DNA from: Ectocarpus siliculosus
Taxonomy: Eukaryota; Sar; Phaeophyceae; Ectocarpales; Ectocarpaceae
Length of the DNA: 64,000 bases
Direction: 5' to 3'
Assembly (NCBI GenBank): GCA_000310025.1
Contig: FN649743.1
Span: 4,525,579 to 4,589,578, forward strand
Notes under the pieces: model-generated
Database searches by the model: none
The model's input: only the letters and a program-made list of their open reading frames with translations
Told to the model about the DNA's origin: nothing
Shown: positions 11,426 through 36,484 of the stretch, piece after piece
Position numbering within the stretch: position 1 is the first letter of the stretch
How the letters are laid out: each line of letters opens with the position of its first letter
Program-made: the position numbers and the translations under genes

Positions 11426-12830
11426 GGCCCACTCCCGTACCGTCAGATTTGAAATCTACGTGTATCGCCTAGAACGGTTGCTGCGGTGCGGTGGGAACTT
11501 GGGTCCCACTTCCACGAAACGTCAGAAGTACTATCTATGGGAGTCTGAGACGGTAATTACGGTGCTGCGGGAGCTTGTGCATGGTTCGAAGCGCACATAC
11601 CCTGCAGAAAGGTGCTGACGTTGGAGCATGGCTTTGAGCGTGGCGAGCCTTTGTTGCGGGGAAGAAAAACGTTCATGCTTGACCGGGGACTGTATCTACA
11701 GTAGTAGTTCAACAGAAACACGGGATGTGGTATAGAGTGTTGTTTGACCAACTCCACACCTGGTGTACGTGGGTGATTGGTTTTACGCGGACACCTCCCG
11801 GCAAAGAGGATCTCTGCTCGGGGCAAGTGGTGGTGCTTGGAGATGTACGGTGTTGGGGCAGAGAAAACTACCTACTTAGTCGTGTGGCACGTATAGTTGG
11901 TTCGTGTGTTTGATGGGGGAAGTCACTCGTACGACGCCTCCCCATGGTCGTACTTGCCCCATCGTTTTTCTTTTTCTTGCACTTTGTCTTGCTCGCCGAT
12001 GAGAACGAAAACTCCAAAATTCGTGTCAAACCTATCCGATTTGAGTGTTGGGATCAATCTCTCTTTGCTTTCAACTTAAGCGATTTTTGCTAGGGGGTGA
12101 GGGGGGTCCTGCATCATTTTCTCTGGCTTCTTCACGTTGTTTGTGTATTTGTTCAATCAGAAACAAACGTGTTCAGACGCCGCTTGGACCCGACGGGCAA
12201 CCGTGATGCAGAAGGACCTCAGAGAGAACATTGCCTCAGCGGGACGAGTCGTAGCCTCAATGGGCCACGCCCCTCGTGCAGCGCCCAAGGGGGCTCGCCG
12301 TGCAGTGCTTACAATTTTGAGGATTCAGTCGCGCCTGGCAGAGATGAGGCTCGATTGTTGGAAGTGTTGAAGTTGTTGTGCTCAGTCAATTCCTCTTGTG
12401 ACGAGTTACATGGAGTTTCTCTTGGTGTTGTAAGAAGTTTTGTCGGACAACCATGTCATAGCTTAGGTTGTTCTATGAGCACCATAATGTGCCGCTGCAG
12501 TGTGATGCAGAGTCGGGAGTATTGGAACGGTTCCGGGATCGATCTTAACCTCCCGTGGGAATTGTTGAAAAATTAGCGCTGATTTCCGTGTAGGGTGAAG
12601 GCGTACCAAACCTCTCCCTGACGGGCTTACTATTTTTCGGGTGCTACCTGTGGTGGTGGTTGACTTGTTTTTCCAGAATTGCCGTGTTGTACCAAGCGTG
12701 CCGTGTGTATCTCAAGTATGCTTGGTGTGCACCGGAGGGCATCGATGATGGATGGATGGATGCAGATTAGTCTCCCTTCCCAAGCACGCGTTGCCTCGTT
12801 TCCCGTGTGTTGTATGTGTGCGTTACATGT

Positions 12831-13028
12831 CCCAATTTGTTCTGGCACACATGGACAGAAGGTTTACCATGTTCCCTTGTTGTCATATGTGTGTTGTGTC
12901 CCAGTTTATTCTGGCGCCAGTCATACCACATCGAAAGAAGGTTTACCATATTCCCTTGTTGTATATGTGTTTGTTGTGCCCCAGTTGATTCTGGCGCCAG
13001 TCGTACCACATCGAAAGGTGTACCATGT
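12831..13028 (+). repeat. Tandem repeat, about 70-80 bp, three copies
   Basis: Copies start at 12831, 12900 and 12980. Each carries CCCA(A/G)TTxxTTCTGGC followed by a GTTTACCATxTTCCCTTG block. Copies two and three are most alike. No coding role is apparent. Confidence 0.7.
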
Positions 13029-13192
13029 AAGTTTTCTGATTTATCAGCCGGGATCACATAGACAAGAGGTATTATTTTGAGTTTTTTTTTGCCCGCCTCC
13101 GCAATGCTTGCCGTAACTGTGCTTGTTAAGTGTTTGTCTTGAGTAGGCATTTTGTAATGCGGGGCTTTAAGTGGCGGCGCAGACGCCCGGTG

Positions 13193-13310
13193 AGATGGTA
13201 ATGTCAGGAAATCCCCCCCGTGGGATGGAAGTGGTAGGAAAATCCCGCCTGTGCGATGGTAGTAGGAACGCACCCCCGTGGGATGGTAATGGTAGGAGAA
13301 TCCCGCCCCA
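13193..13310 (+). repeat. Short degenerate tandem repeat, about 30 bp
   Basis: Four imperfect units of the form GTGGGATGGTAATGGTAGGA followed by AATCCCGCC. The GGGATGG theme continues loosely to about 13470. Confidence 0.6.
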
Positions 13311-14084
13311 GGCGAGACAATATTGAGGCATACCATCACCTTGGATCAAAAGGATCTACACGTGTGGTAATGGGATGAGATGGGAGAGGGATTGTGTGCT
13401 ACGCTGATGGGATGGGGTGGCATTGGTGAATCCTTGTTGCTGGGATGGGATGGGAACCGCTGGATGTTTCCATGAGACGGGATGGGTGCGTCCACGACGG
13501 ACAGGGTGATGATGGTAGAAGTGTGAGGTCTTCCCCTGGTGACGATGATGATGGTTTGATGTGTCAAGGTTTGCCGCCGTTCTTGTTTATGGCGAGGACA
13601 GTTCATATGGCACACACCTCGTTGCAAAACTCCACTTTATTCTGCCCAATGAACACCAAAACCGTGTACTCGACGGGCTGATACTCTCTTACGTACCTTT
13701 CTCTCGGTTGCCCCCCTACTCAACAATCATAGGTACATAGCAGTAATTTCAGAATAATGACAACACCCGAGGCATTCTGGGCTGTGGACTGTGGTCTGGT
13801 GTACTGAGCCACTCGTATTGTGTTGGCACCGCTTCTGACGTCGCGGTCCGCCGTTTTTGGTTTGCACACAGAGAGAGCCGGAGGGGGCGGGCGGGGTGCC
13901 AAATACTGCATGTATTGCAACGGGGGTTGGTATCGTCTATTTCCGGTACCGGGTGTAGCGTAAAGATCCTGGAGAACAGGGTTCAGCCGCCCCTTTCCCT
14001 CGTCGACCGTGAAGTCGTGTGTATTGTGTATACTCCATGTATGTATGTATATGTAGTATGTACTCTTCAAAGTAATCGCTTTCC

Positions 14085-14190
14085 ACATCAAAATGGTAGA
14101 GGGAGGGAGGGGGTTGGGAGAGAGAATCGAACCCACAACCTGCTATCCTAGGTTTGCGAGGTTGACCGCTACTGTAAATTGAAGACCGAG
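14085..14190 (-). other. Possible tRNA-like relic
   Basis: On the minus strand the block GGGTTCGATTC resembles a tRNA B box, and TAGCGGTCAACC about 35 nt upstream is a loose A-box match. The arms do not fold into a convincing cloverleaf, so this is not called as a tRNA. It could be a tRNA-derived repeat or chance. Confidence 0.25.
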
Positions 14191-14446
14191 GTGACCGGAT
14201 TACTATGAGGCATCCATCGATCGAATATTTTTTCGCGGAGGACGTCAGACTTTTCTCATGCCAATATTGTCTTGTGCCATCGAGCTATGCCTACATACGG
14301 GCTCTGATCACTTCGCACACTGCCACCCACCCGTGGACACAAGAAAGTTGACATGTCTCGCCGATGGTATCTTTCAACTTTTGGGCAGCGGTGCACGTTC
14401 AACAGCAAGCAGCACAGACAGAAACAAGCGCACAAGTCCATTCCTT

Positions 14447-14641
14447 CGTAAGATACCACCCTGGACCGATTTTCAGGGCTCGATTGCTCTGCGGCACAAA
14501 CTGCGACGGGGCGAAAATGGTGGCGTTGGAACTACTGCCTCTTCGAGATATCTCCGAAAATGGATTGTTTGGCTGCTGTGGCATCCCCTTCTTCGTCGTA
14601 GTCGAGCTTTAAAGTTGTCTCAGGGGGTGTGATATCTTACG
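14447..14641. mobile_element. MITE-like element, copy 1
   Basis: A 195-bp segment starts CGTAAGATACCACCC and ends GGGTGTGATATCTTACG, which are near-perfect terminal inverted repeats. It has no coding capacity. Its internal sequence (GGACCGATTTTCAGGGCTCG) is shared with the copies at 32410-32595 and 46453-46666. Three copies with the same termini support a non-autonomous DNA transposon family. Confidence 0.75.
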
Positions 14642-15619
14642 CAACCCTCAGCAGCAGCAGTACACACACACATACAGCAGTAGGCGAACGGTCGACCCGT
14701 AGTCATTAACCCCTGTTGCGACGTCCATTGTTTTCTGCTTTGCACACACATCATCAACAGGGCGGTGTCACCGTCTCTCGACTGCTTGTGGGTACACTGC
14801 AAAGCAGCCGCAGCCGCAGCCTCTCATCGAGAGTTTTATTTGATTTGTTGAAGCCACCCTGTACGTCGTCGGTCAAAAAAAGCTCATGTACACCAGTACA
14901 TACAGCTAGAAGTGTCCGCAACATCCTCCTGCGGCGGTGCGGCTATACCCAACGTCGTCCTGTCCTTGTGCCGCTGTGGTATGTCAACGTCGACCTGTGG
15001 GCGTACTGCAGGGTCACGTGGAGAACATGTATTGCATGCTGTTCGTTATGGGTGAGCGTGAACGAATAAGATTTCTAGACTAGCTGTACAGGAGTAGTCT
15101 ACGATCCACCTGTCATTCAACAACGGTTTTGTCCTCATCAGCCATCCACACTCTGTCAGTCTCTTCACCTGTCTGCTGTTGTACATACATGCCCGACAGC
15201 ACAAAAAAATAGTTTGCATCATGCCTGGAACACAGGTATGTATAACGGAACTTTTTAGGTTCAATGATTTGGCCCTGCCCACCTGCATTCCCGTGACATC
15301 GCGACTGCTCGGGACATTGTTTTCGTTTTACCCACGTCAGCACGCGTTCGTGCGAAATTAAGAAAAAAAAAATACAAACAGAAAGACCACCCATTCGAGA
15401 TACACCCAATACACTCGATTTTAGAGAAGAAAAAGTGAAACCGACTTTGTTTTTGTATTCTTCGACGAAAAATTTAATTGCGCCGCGTTTTTCTATCTGT
15501 CTGTGTGGACTGTTGCCAGACGAGGCCCCCGTCCCACTCTTGCCACCCACATCCCCACACAAACACCACCTACCACCTACCACCTACCCCCACCACCACC
15601 ACCTTACCCCTCCAACACC

Positions 15620-18600
15620 ATGCGTTCCGACATCGCCACGGTCATCGCCTTCGGGCTCCTCAGCGTCTGCCCCGTCAGCGCCGCGCCGACGTACTCGTGC
15701 TTCGACCCCCCGGACGAGGGACAGACCAATCCTCTCGGGGAGGGCATGGAGGACGTCGTCGAGTCCGAGTGCTGCGAGGCGCTCATCGACGAGAGGTGAG
15801 CTAGATTCAGTAAGGAGTGAGGCAAGACGCGATCTGCGGTAGATAGAGCGATAGTCAGAAGCGCGTCTGTTTTGTTGCTTGCTTTGTTCGCCGACGGGGC
15901 GGATCGTATCCACAGTGTGTAGATACGATCCTTCATCGACAGAGCATGCACCACATGTTCCCGAGCCGACGCGTAGTAAGATACGCACATGCATCCCAGT
16001 GTTCCTTGCTGCCCCCCTGTGTTCCTTGCTGTCTCCCAGTGCCGCTTACAGCGGCGGTTCGTGCTGAAAGCGCTGCCCTGTTATGGGTCACTGTTGCTTT
16101 TGTCACGGGCTCGAGCTCGGCGAACGCAACAACACCCGTTGTACATGTGGTACCCAACATTATGCAAGTATATATAGGGCAGTGTACCCGACCAAATTGT
16201 TGTAAAGATTACGTTTCAACATCTTGACATTCTCGAAGCATCTAGTCAGTCAACGAGACAAGCTGGCAACAGATATACACGCGTACACCCGCAGCAGCAC
16301 GGTGCGTACAATGTAGACCATCTCTCGAGCTGTAGACTATGGGTTTGACTTGCTGCGAGCGGCACGCGACGAAATCGTGTACAAAGAAGTGCGTGAAGTA
16401 TGAACACGAATTATGGCTCCTTCAAACACGCAAGACAACCATCTACAATTGTACAACGAACCCAGTTCTGACGGCTGCCATCAGGAATTATGCAAGTTAC
16501 GTGACTTTCGAGAAGGAACGCCCCCAGCGAGCCACACTACGTTACAAACAGCGAAAGTGCAGACCATCATGTAGTAGGTTGCGCCCACGCCGAGAGCGAT
16601 TGTGAAGGAGTAGCCCAAGCTTCCGCTTACAGCTTTGCCGGAGGACCAAACTCGAAACGTCCACCCTCCTCGCGTACTCTTTGTAGGTGCCCGCCTTTCT
16701 ACTTTGCTGGGTAGTTTCGCGATCCTCATCTAGATCACCGAAAGCGTGCGCGTACTATACAGTGGTACTTCAAACTTGCGAACCACGAACGCCACTCCTT
16801 TTGTGCGAGATACTACCGCCGCGCCCCTTCCGCAATCCCACCACCACACCTTTTTCTTTGGAGCACTGGTACTTGTATTGGTCGTTGTTGTTGTTGCGGT
16901 AGAAAAAATCGACGTTGTTGTTGTTGTTGTAGCGTGACGCCCCATTGCCCTTTCCCGTTCCCGGTCGTGCTTCATCGAAGAGATCAATAGGCCTAGACTG
17001 CTGTAGACCACTGTTGATACAATGCACGCCACCCCGCGCGTGCGCTCCTCGCCTTTGGCATGACGCATCGATATTGCGACCGCAAAACTGCTGAAAATGG
17101 TATCACCCACAACAGAAATAAAAAAATACAACCAACCTTTGCGTACCATTCCCTTATCACAAATATTTTCAAACAAAAAGGTTGCGCCGCTATTTTTGTC
17201 CGCCTGGTCTCGGGCGTCGGCCTCGAGATCCAAAACCGGCCAGAGGCGGAGAGGGCAGAGGTCCTTCCCCTTTAAAACAATATGGGAGGCAGTCAGGGTG
17301 TTCTGCAGTAGTCCTACACCGCTCTTCCGCCATGTTCTAAGTAAGAAAACTGCTTTCCACACGGACGCCTCCAACAATTTTTTCTCCGCCCCCCTGTCAT
17401 CATACGGATCCCTCTAACATTGCTTTCTCCGACCTCCCCGTCGTTTCATTGCCGCCTGCGAACCTCAGCGACATGATGGCCGACCGCGAGGTCATCTGGG
17501 ACCCCGTGAACTGCAACCACGGGCCCGGCGACGAGCCCATCGCGGAAGCGTACCTCTGCCGGGCGCACGACACCGACGGCTGCCGCTTCTGCCACGACTC
17601 GTGCGACGGGTATGAGGTGCGTCGTTCACGCCACAACTTTTGGCTTTATTGCTCCAAGTATTCCTGCTCTGCGGCGTAAGCGTTGTTCGCCAAGCATTGT
17701 TCGTGTCGAAATACTCGTGCCACGTCTGCTTTTATCTTCTTCTCGATCGGGCTGTGTGTCGTGGTCGACTCTTTGCCTGGCTGACTTTTTCGGTTGCCCA
17801 AACTTGTTTGTCCTCTGCAGTTGTCCCGTTTTCGGTAGACTGTCTATGATATTGCTCGAACGTCTTCTCGTGCGCATGGGTCATACGATGCGGCCATGTT
17901 ACTCTTGCCGCATCCTCTCCAAAAGCTCGAACCAATCCCACCTCCTCCCGTCCCTCTCCCCACACCAGGGTCTCTGCATCACCTGCGAAGAGGTCTTGGA
18001 GGACCTGCTGAACTCGGACAGCCCCACCCCTTCCCCGGACTTCGAGACCTCCGAGTTCCCGGCAACCCCGGCGCCGGCGATCCTCACCGCCGCCACCGAG
18101 GCCCCCTTCGGTATCTTCCCCGCGACCCCCGCGCCGGTTGCCCCCGTGGCGCCGCCTACCGAAGCGCCGGCGGTGCCGCCTACCGAAGCGCCCGTGGCGC
18201 CGCCTACCGAAGCGCCCGTGGCGCCGCCTACCGAAGCGCCCGTGGCGCCAGCCACCGACGTGCCCGTGGCGCCAGCCACCGACGCGCCCGTGGCGCCAGC
18301 CACCGACGCGCCCGTTGCCGCACCCGCCCCCACGGCCGAGGCCTCGGACTGTGAGTGCGTCAACAGCCTGTCGGAGGAAGAGATGGCCGTGCTCACCCGA
18401 CGGTCGAAGAATATGGTGTGCGACCCGACCTGCTCGGACCAGTCCGACCTCGTCTGGGGTGAGTTACGGTATCCATTTTATTTCTTATTTTGTTAGCCAA
18501 TTTATGGTGTTGTTTAGTTTTCGGGTTCGGGTTCAGAGCCATTATTACTTTATATTTTTCTGCTAGGAACTACTTCAAAGGCTGAAGAAAAAAAACAATA

Positions 18601-19097
18601 CAAAGAACGGCACCATAAAACAACTTCGAAGTATATGTAGTCTCTGATGGTTTCCTGGGGGTTTTAATACTTTGCGACTCAAAAGCGGGAACTTAAAACA
18701 TTAAGTCCCGAAGCAGTAAGTCAGAGCCAACCTACAACAAACCCTTCTCCTATGCATAGAAAAAAAGAAAGGCATGCGTACGAAGGGTGTCTTGTCTGCG
18801 TGGCCCCCGGCACGAAGACCCCGTGTGTAGGCGGTTCGGTTGTCGTTGCGAGCGGTACCGTAGGCTATAAATGTCTGTGTCCTCTCCTTCGATACGCCCG
18901 TGACCACCGCCAAAACCACTCACCCCAACAAGCGCCCCCCCCCCCTATGCCCTACCCAACTCTCAGGCGTGATGAACTGCAACTACTTCGCCCTGGGCCA
19001 GAACTGCCGCGCGTGCAGCGACCTCTGCGACGACCAGGGGGACGGAACCTGGCTGGACCAGGACGGCTTCCCGTGCAAGCCGTGCTCCGCCATCTAA
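15620..19097 (+). CDS. Secreted Cys-rich protein with Pro-Thr-Glu-Ala repeat linker
   Basis: Four exons with fully consistent phases: 15620-15795, 17469-17616, 17969-18458 and 18967-19097; 314 residues. The N-terminus (MRSDIATVIAFGLLSVCPVSA) is a typical signal peptide cleaved near residue 22, so the protein should enter the secretory pathway. Two Cys-rich regions (CRxxxxxxGCRFCHDSC...CITCEE; near the C-terminus CNYF...CRACSDLCDD...CKPC) flank a low-complexity linker of about seven 8-residue units PVAPPTEA or PVAPATDA. This design is common in stramenopile cell-surface or wall proteins. I recognise no named family. ATG 15620 is chosen because it opens the signal peptide directly downstream of a CCACC-rich leader. 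The first intron is 1.7 kb. No transmembrane anchor follows. Function is unknown; an extracellular structural or binding role is inference. Confidence 0.8.
18140..18330 (+). repeat. 24-bp coding repeat (PVAPPTEA-type linker)
   Basis: About seven in-frame units encode PPTEAPVA or PATDAPVA within exon 3 of the secreted protein. Units differ mainly by Pro/Ala and Glu/Asp exchanges. Confidence 0.85.
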
Positions 19098-22000
19098 AGC
19101 GGCCAACACGACTGAGAAAAATAAACCGCGAGCGAAAACAATTTAAGTCAGATCGTCGCCCCTTGACACGGGGGGGGCGGGTCGTTTGTTTTGTGTACTC
19201 TCTCTTTCTCTTCGGAGAACTGTACACGGAGCCTCGTGGTTGGGAGGATAACTCTTTTTTAGGGATTGTTGGAAAGTATCTTTCAAGGAGGTACCCCCCC
19301 CCCCCCCTCCGTTTCCGTTTCGTTTCTCTCCTGGGCTAGGGGGTGGTCTGAATTTTGGAGATTGTTTTGAAAGCATACAAATCGTCTACCCGCGTGTCCT
19401 CTTTTTCCCTGCTCTATTGAGGTTGAACGCGTGCCTGTCTTCTCTCCTTATGCAATAACACTGAGAGAGAGAGAGAGGAAGCACAAGTCTCATTCGTGGA
19501 AAGAGAGTCAGCGAGAAAAGAGGGTTAGCGGCGACGTTAAATTCGGCCGACGATCAGCTTGCAGTATCTTTGCGAACAGTTCGGCAAAAAAAAAAAGTAG
19601 GAGAAGGCCGCCGTGCGGATTGATTTGTTGATACCGCAAGGGGATAGGGGGTGAAGGATGCTCGAAGAGGTTCTTGCCCCTACCTCCCACCCCCCACCAG
19701 CTCCTTCCCCAAACCCCGGTTTTCCAACCCTGTTGACGGCGTTTTCCCCGACTGGTTTTGTTTTCTAGTCGAGGTGGATGAAAACTGTACATTTAATTTT
19801 TTTGTGTAGCATTTGTCCTCTTTTGAGTCTGTCTCGTCACGTTTGTTTCCGTTTCGTTTTGCTGGTTTCGTGTCAATCTATCTAATAGCTGCGTGCGTCC
19901 GTTCGTATCTGTTCAACTAGTCTGTAGGCACGCGGCATTTTGCTTTGTAATTTTATGCTCGTTCAGATGTTCTGGGGCTTTTTTCGTCCTTCCCCTTATC
20001 CCGGAGTTTTTTGTTCTCACACTACTTTTTCGGCTTCTTTCTCAAGGCGGAAAGAGATTTCACACACATGTTCAGCATGCGGACGGGGTAGGCAGCTCTT
20101 GCATTTCCGTGCCCAGGTTTTAGTGCTTGGTACATGAGGTAAACACGGCAATCTCGTGTTGAGGTTTCCTCCGTCCGAGATTGTTTTTTTTAGCGGAAAC
20201 GGGGGGCCTTACGTGTAGTTATCGGACGGAGTGTGCGAGACAAACGACGAGTCGATGGAGTAGTAGTAGCTGCCGCGACGTTTGTACGGCAGAGTGGTGC
20301 TCAAGGAAGGGTGCCCCGTGTCAAGGCAAAACGTATGTATTGACACACTTTTGTGGGTGTCCCCGACGCGCTGAATGTCGTCGTGGTTCTAAACCCCTGC
20401 GGTCATTTTGTTTGGCTGCAGTGCAGTAGTAGGCAACAGTATTGCAGCAACGGGGAGGGAGCAAGGCGCGTGAATGGAGACAGAAAGAGTTTGATTCTTC
20501 TTGTTCGTCTTGTGATGTTCATGTCTCTCGCGACGCAGTTTTGTTGGCGCTGTTGTTGTTGTATGGGGCGCGCGGGGGGGTGATGACCGAGGCCAACAAG
20601 TTTGTAGATCATTCACAATCCAATGCCTGTTTTTGGGTGTGAAGTACACACGGCTTCTTCCTCGGTTTGGTGTTCGGACGATTGATATACGGTAAGTACC
20701 ATAGAATCGCTGACGAAACAACACTTTTTTCTTGTGTGTTTTGAGACGTTATTTTCTTGGGAAGACATATTATTAGTTCTGACTATTTCATGGAAACTGA
20801 CGGCAGTGGTATGTAGTTGCCGTCGAACTTTGTTTTTTTCTCTTGCCCTGTGTCGACGTGGAAGTCTGACGGTTAAGGCTGCTGACATCGGGGTAGTGGC
20901 TAGAGGGGGGCGAGTTTTCCTTTTGCTCCCCTTGGAAGCTGCGACTACTTCAAGTAAAAAAAACAACTCAACATCATGCTACCTGCGAATGCATTTGATT
21001 TTTCGCACTTACGAAGCCCAAGGTGCACGGGCTGCTCGGTTGGAGGGCGCCACACTCGACAAGACAACTTGGTCGCCGTTTATGTACGTGCATGATGCGA
21101 TCTCGAAGATCCTGTGGGGTCGTCCCGTCAGGCAATTTCCTTCCATTAGCGAGCTAGTATTTTTTTCTCCCGCCGGGCGGGTTCGATTTTCAGGCTGATT
21201 TCCAACTGACTCGCCATTTTGTGGCACATATGAAGCGAGAGACGGCCGAACGAAGTGCTATAGCTGAGCCCTAGCTTCTGATCCATGACGCTTCCTGTTT
21301 TCGTTCTTTTCTCCACTCTTGGTTGTGCACACTACATACTTTAGACTCAATCACCCTCCTCATGAACGATGCAAAACATGCCGCTGGCGAAAATGTATTG
21401 TCGACATAATTCGACCTCGGTGGTTTTTCCTTTTTCACTCTCTCCCTGAATTGTCCAGGGGGCTCTTCTCTCTGCAGTCTTGAGGTCGATCGATCCCGTG
21501 CAGTGTACACGTACTGTCCGTATGTCTGCAGGTGCCTTTTACAAACAAACACAGGCCGAGAAGCCGACAAAATTGGGGAGGGGCTGAAATGAGCCGTTGC
21601 CCGAAAAATGAAAAGGCGTTTCTTGCTTTTTAGAGTGGGTTCAGCATCGGCTCTCGGTCGTGCGGACGTGTCTAGATCTACGACGCAAACGCAATCCCCA
21701 TCGGAACTTACCCACGAGCCCACCCACAGGTTGAGCTCAACTGCCCAGGCAGTCTTCTTCTCGGGAGGGAATACCCTGCGCACGTCGCAAGGGGCGTGGA
21801 TAGAGAAAGGCGGCCTCTTTTCTGCGTCGACACATACCGGACTGGAAGGGAGGTAGGTGTGCCAAGCACCTAAAGCAGGGACCATGGGGAGAGACAAGGC
21901 CACATCGCAAATCGAGGAGTTTGCAAGGGCTACGTCTTCGGGCGGGGTGAGTCCACGTGATTTTGCTGCACGCGGGGGATTGAGACTGCTGTGGTTTACA

Positions 22001-23722
22001 GCACAGAAGTACATGCGTACCCTATCGGTTGAACATGCGGCTCGGTCGGGTTCACCGTATTGCGCCGCTCCTGAAGGCTCTGACGCCACGGCAGACGGCA
22101 GACACATATCGCCAGTGTAGCTGTGCAGGTTAAACAAGTACATGATATGGCACGTAGAGAGAGGAATCGAATGGGCTGCGGGCCGCAGCGGTCACTGGTG
22201 TTTTCCTGAGGTGGCCGAGACTGGCTGTTGTGCCGGCCGGTGTTAGCCTCTTTTTTCTACACTGCGGTGGATCCCACACAAAGTTTTGTTGTTTTTTGTT
22301 TTTTGCTCTCATAGCTCCCGTCAGCAGCCTGTGGGTTCGTGAACCTCTCGCTACAGCAGTACATACACATGAGCCTGTTATCGCAAATACCTTGCAAACG
22401 GGGAGGTGCTCACCCTGTTGTGGTTCCGACCAAGGCCCATCTTCCTCCCTTTATCACCTCCCACATTTGCGGCAAAGATTTCCAATTGAAAGGCCTGGAA
22501 AAGTCGTCGTTGTGCGTTCCCGCCGCCTTCGGCTTTCTCTGAGCGATGGATACTGCTGTCTGTATTGCGTATATTGTCGTTGACCCAGTAGAGAACTACA
22601 GGGGATGTATTGTAAAATATGTATGTTACCTACACAGATGTGTTTTTGTACTTAGCACCAGCTGGCATCACTGATATAAATCATCAGTGTTAGACTTAAA
22701 AATACTCGAAATAAGTCCAGTACCCAGCCGGTTTTCCTCCACTCACTGAAAAGACTCCACCACATCCCGTTCGACTGCTGTGCGTATATCTCGAAATGGG
22801 TAATCTTTCTGTGCGTGTATTTATTTTTCCTTAATCCCACCGCAGTAGAACTGACCTGCTGAGCGAATGGGACGCGTGTATCATGTACGTAGCTGCCCAA
22901 AAAGGTGACGACAGACCACTCGAGAGGTCACACTTGATGCACCCTCCTGCTCTTCGTCACGCTACACGCCGTCGGTGGGCTGAACCTCTCCCACTATTAA
23001 TTTTAATGAAGATCCCGGACCCATCGCACGTTCTCATGGAGGCGCCAATGCCGTTGATGATCTGGCTTGCTTCCCCCCTCTCTTTCCCAAACTTTAAAGA
23101 CTCCAACACGTGCCCTTCGACTACTGCTGTGGTTATATCTCGAACGGGTAGTCTTTCTGTGATATTGTGTATTTTTTTGAAAAAAATGTGGATGAAGTAT
23201 GTACTACTGCTGTAGATAGATGTGGCCTACTATATTGTATGATAGGCACAAGACTGTTGTAGCCACGGAGCACCATTTCCTGGCCGAGGTCTTGGGAAAT
23301 ACCGGATAAGCTTAGACCATCTCATGTTTCGTACGGTACATGTTGCAATATCCACGCGGCCTTGTTGTCCCTCCCCCCCCTCCGCCCGAGAAACGTGCGT
23401 CGTGCTTTCTTTGGCTGCGACCTTCCTCGCACTACGTTGTATGCGTACGACCTAGGAACACGACGCTTGAAGCAGGAGAGTAAGATTTTGCGCGAGTCGC
23501 TTTATCTGGCAACTGCTGTTGTGTGTAAGAATTGTCAATCCACCGCCTCACTACTAGTGGACGCCCGACTTTGATACGTACATACGTACCCTCCCGCTCC
23601 AACCCCCCGCTCTTTCCCATCGATTCGCTGGTCATGTGCTTTCCCTCTGTACTCCGGTCGGGCGTTTGCGACAACAACATCATGACACGGTCGTCGATGA
23701 CGTGCGCGGACGGCCGGCACCG
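19098..23722. other. Intergenic region
   Basis: No gene supported. The longest open frame (21271-22143, minus, 290 codons) has no recognisable motif, no splice context and no repeat homology. A diverged direct repeat is visible: about 70 bp around 22750-22825 resembles 23097-23175 (AAGACTCCAxCACxT, then ATATCTCGAAxxGGTA). The catalase promoter and 5' UTR should lie at the right end, but no clear motif stands out. Confidence 0.45.

Positions 23723-36484
<12,762 letters not shown>

Larger units (their letters stand above)
11426..15619. other. Intergenic region
   Basis: No ORF here resembles a known protein or has convincing exon structure. The tract from 12097 to 12576 is open for 159 codons but shows no recognisable motif. 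The interval holds the tandem repeats at 12831-13028 and 13193-13310, a possible tRNA-like relic near 14085-14190, and an inverted-repeat element at 14447-14641. The 5' UTR and promoter of the gene at 15620 should be near its right end; the last 80 bases are rich in CCACC. Confidence 0.5.

Noticed and set aside
12831-13028. CRISPR-like array
   Set aside because: The repeats are long, adjacent and diverged with no regular unique spacers, and the DNA is eukaryotic.
14085-14190. Functional tRNA gene on the minus strand
   Set aside because: A B-box-like GGGTTCGATTC is present, but the stems do not pair into a cloverleaf.
21271-22143. 290-codon minus-strand ORF
   Set aside because: It has no recognisable motif, signal or splice context, and overlaps open frames on the other strand. 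It could be tested by transcripts, but is not supported.
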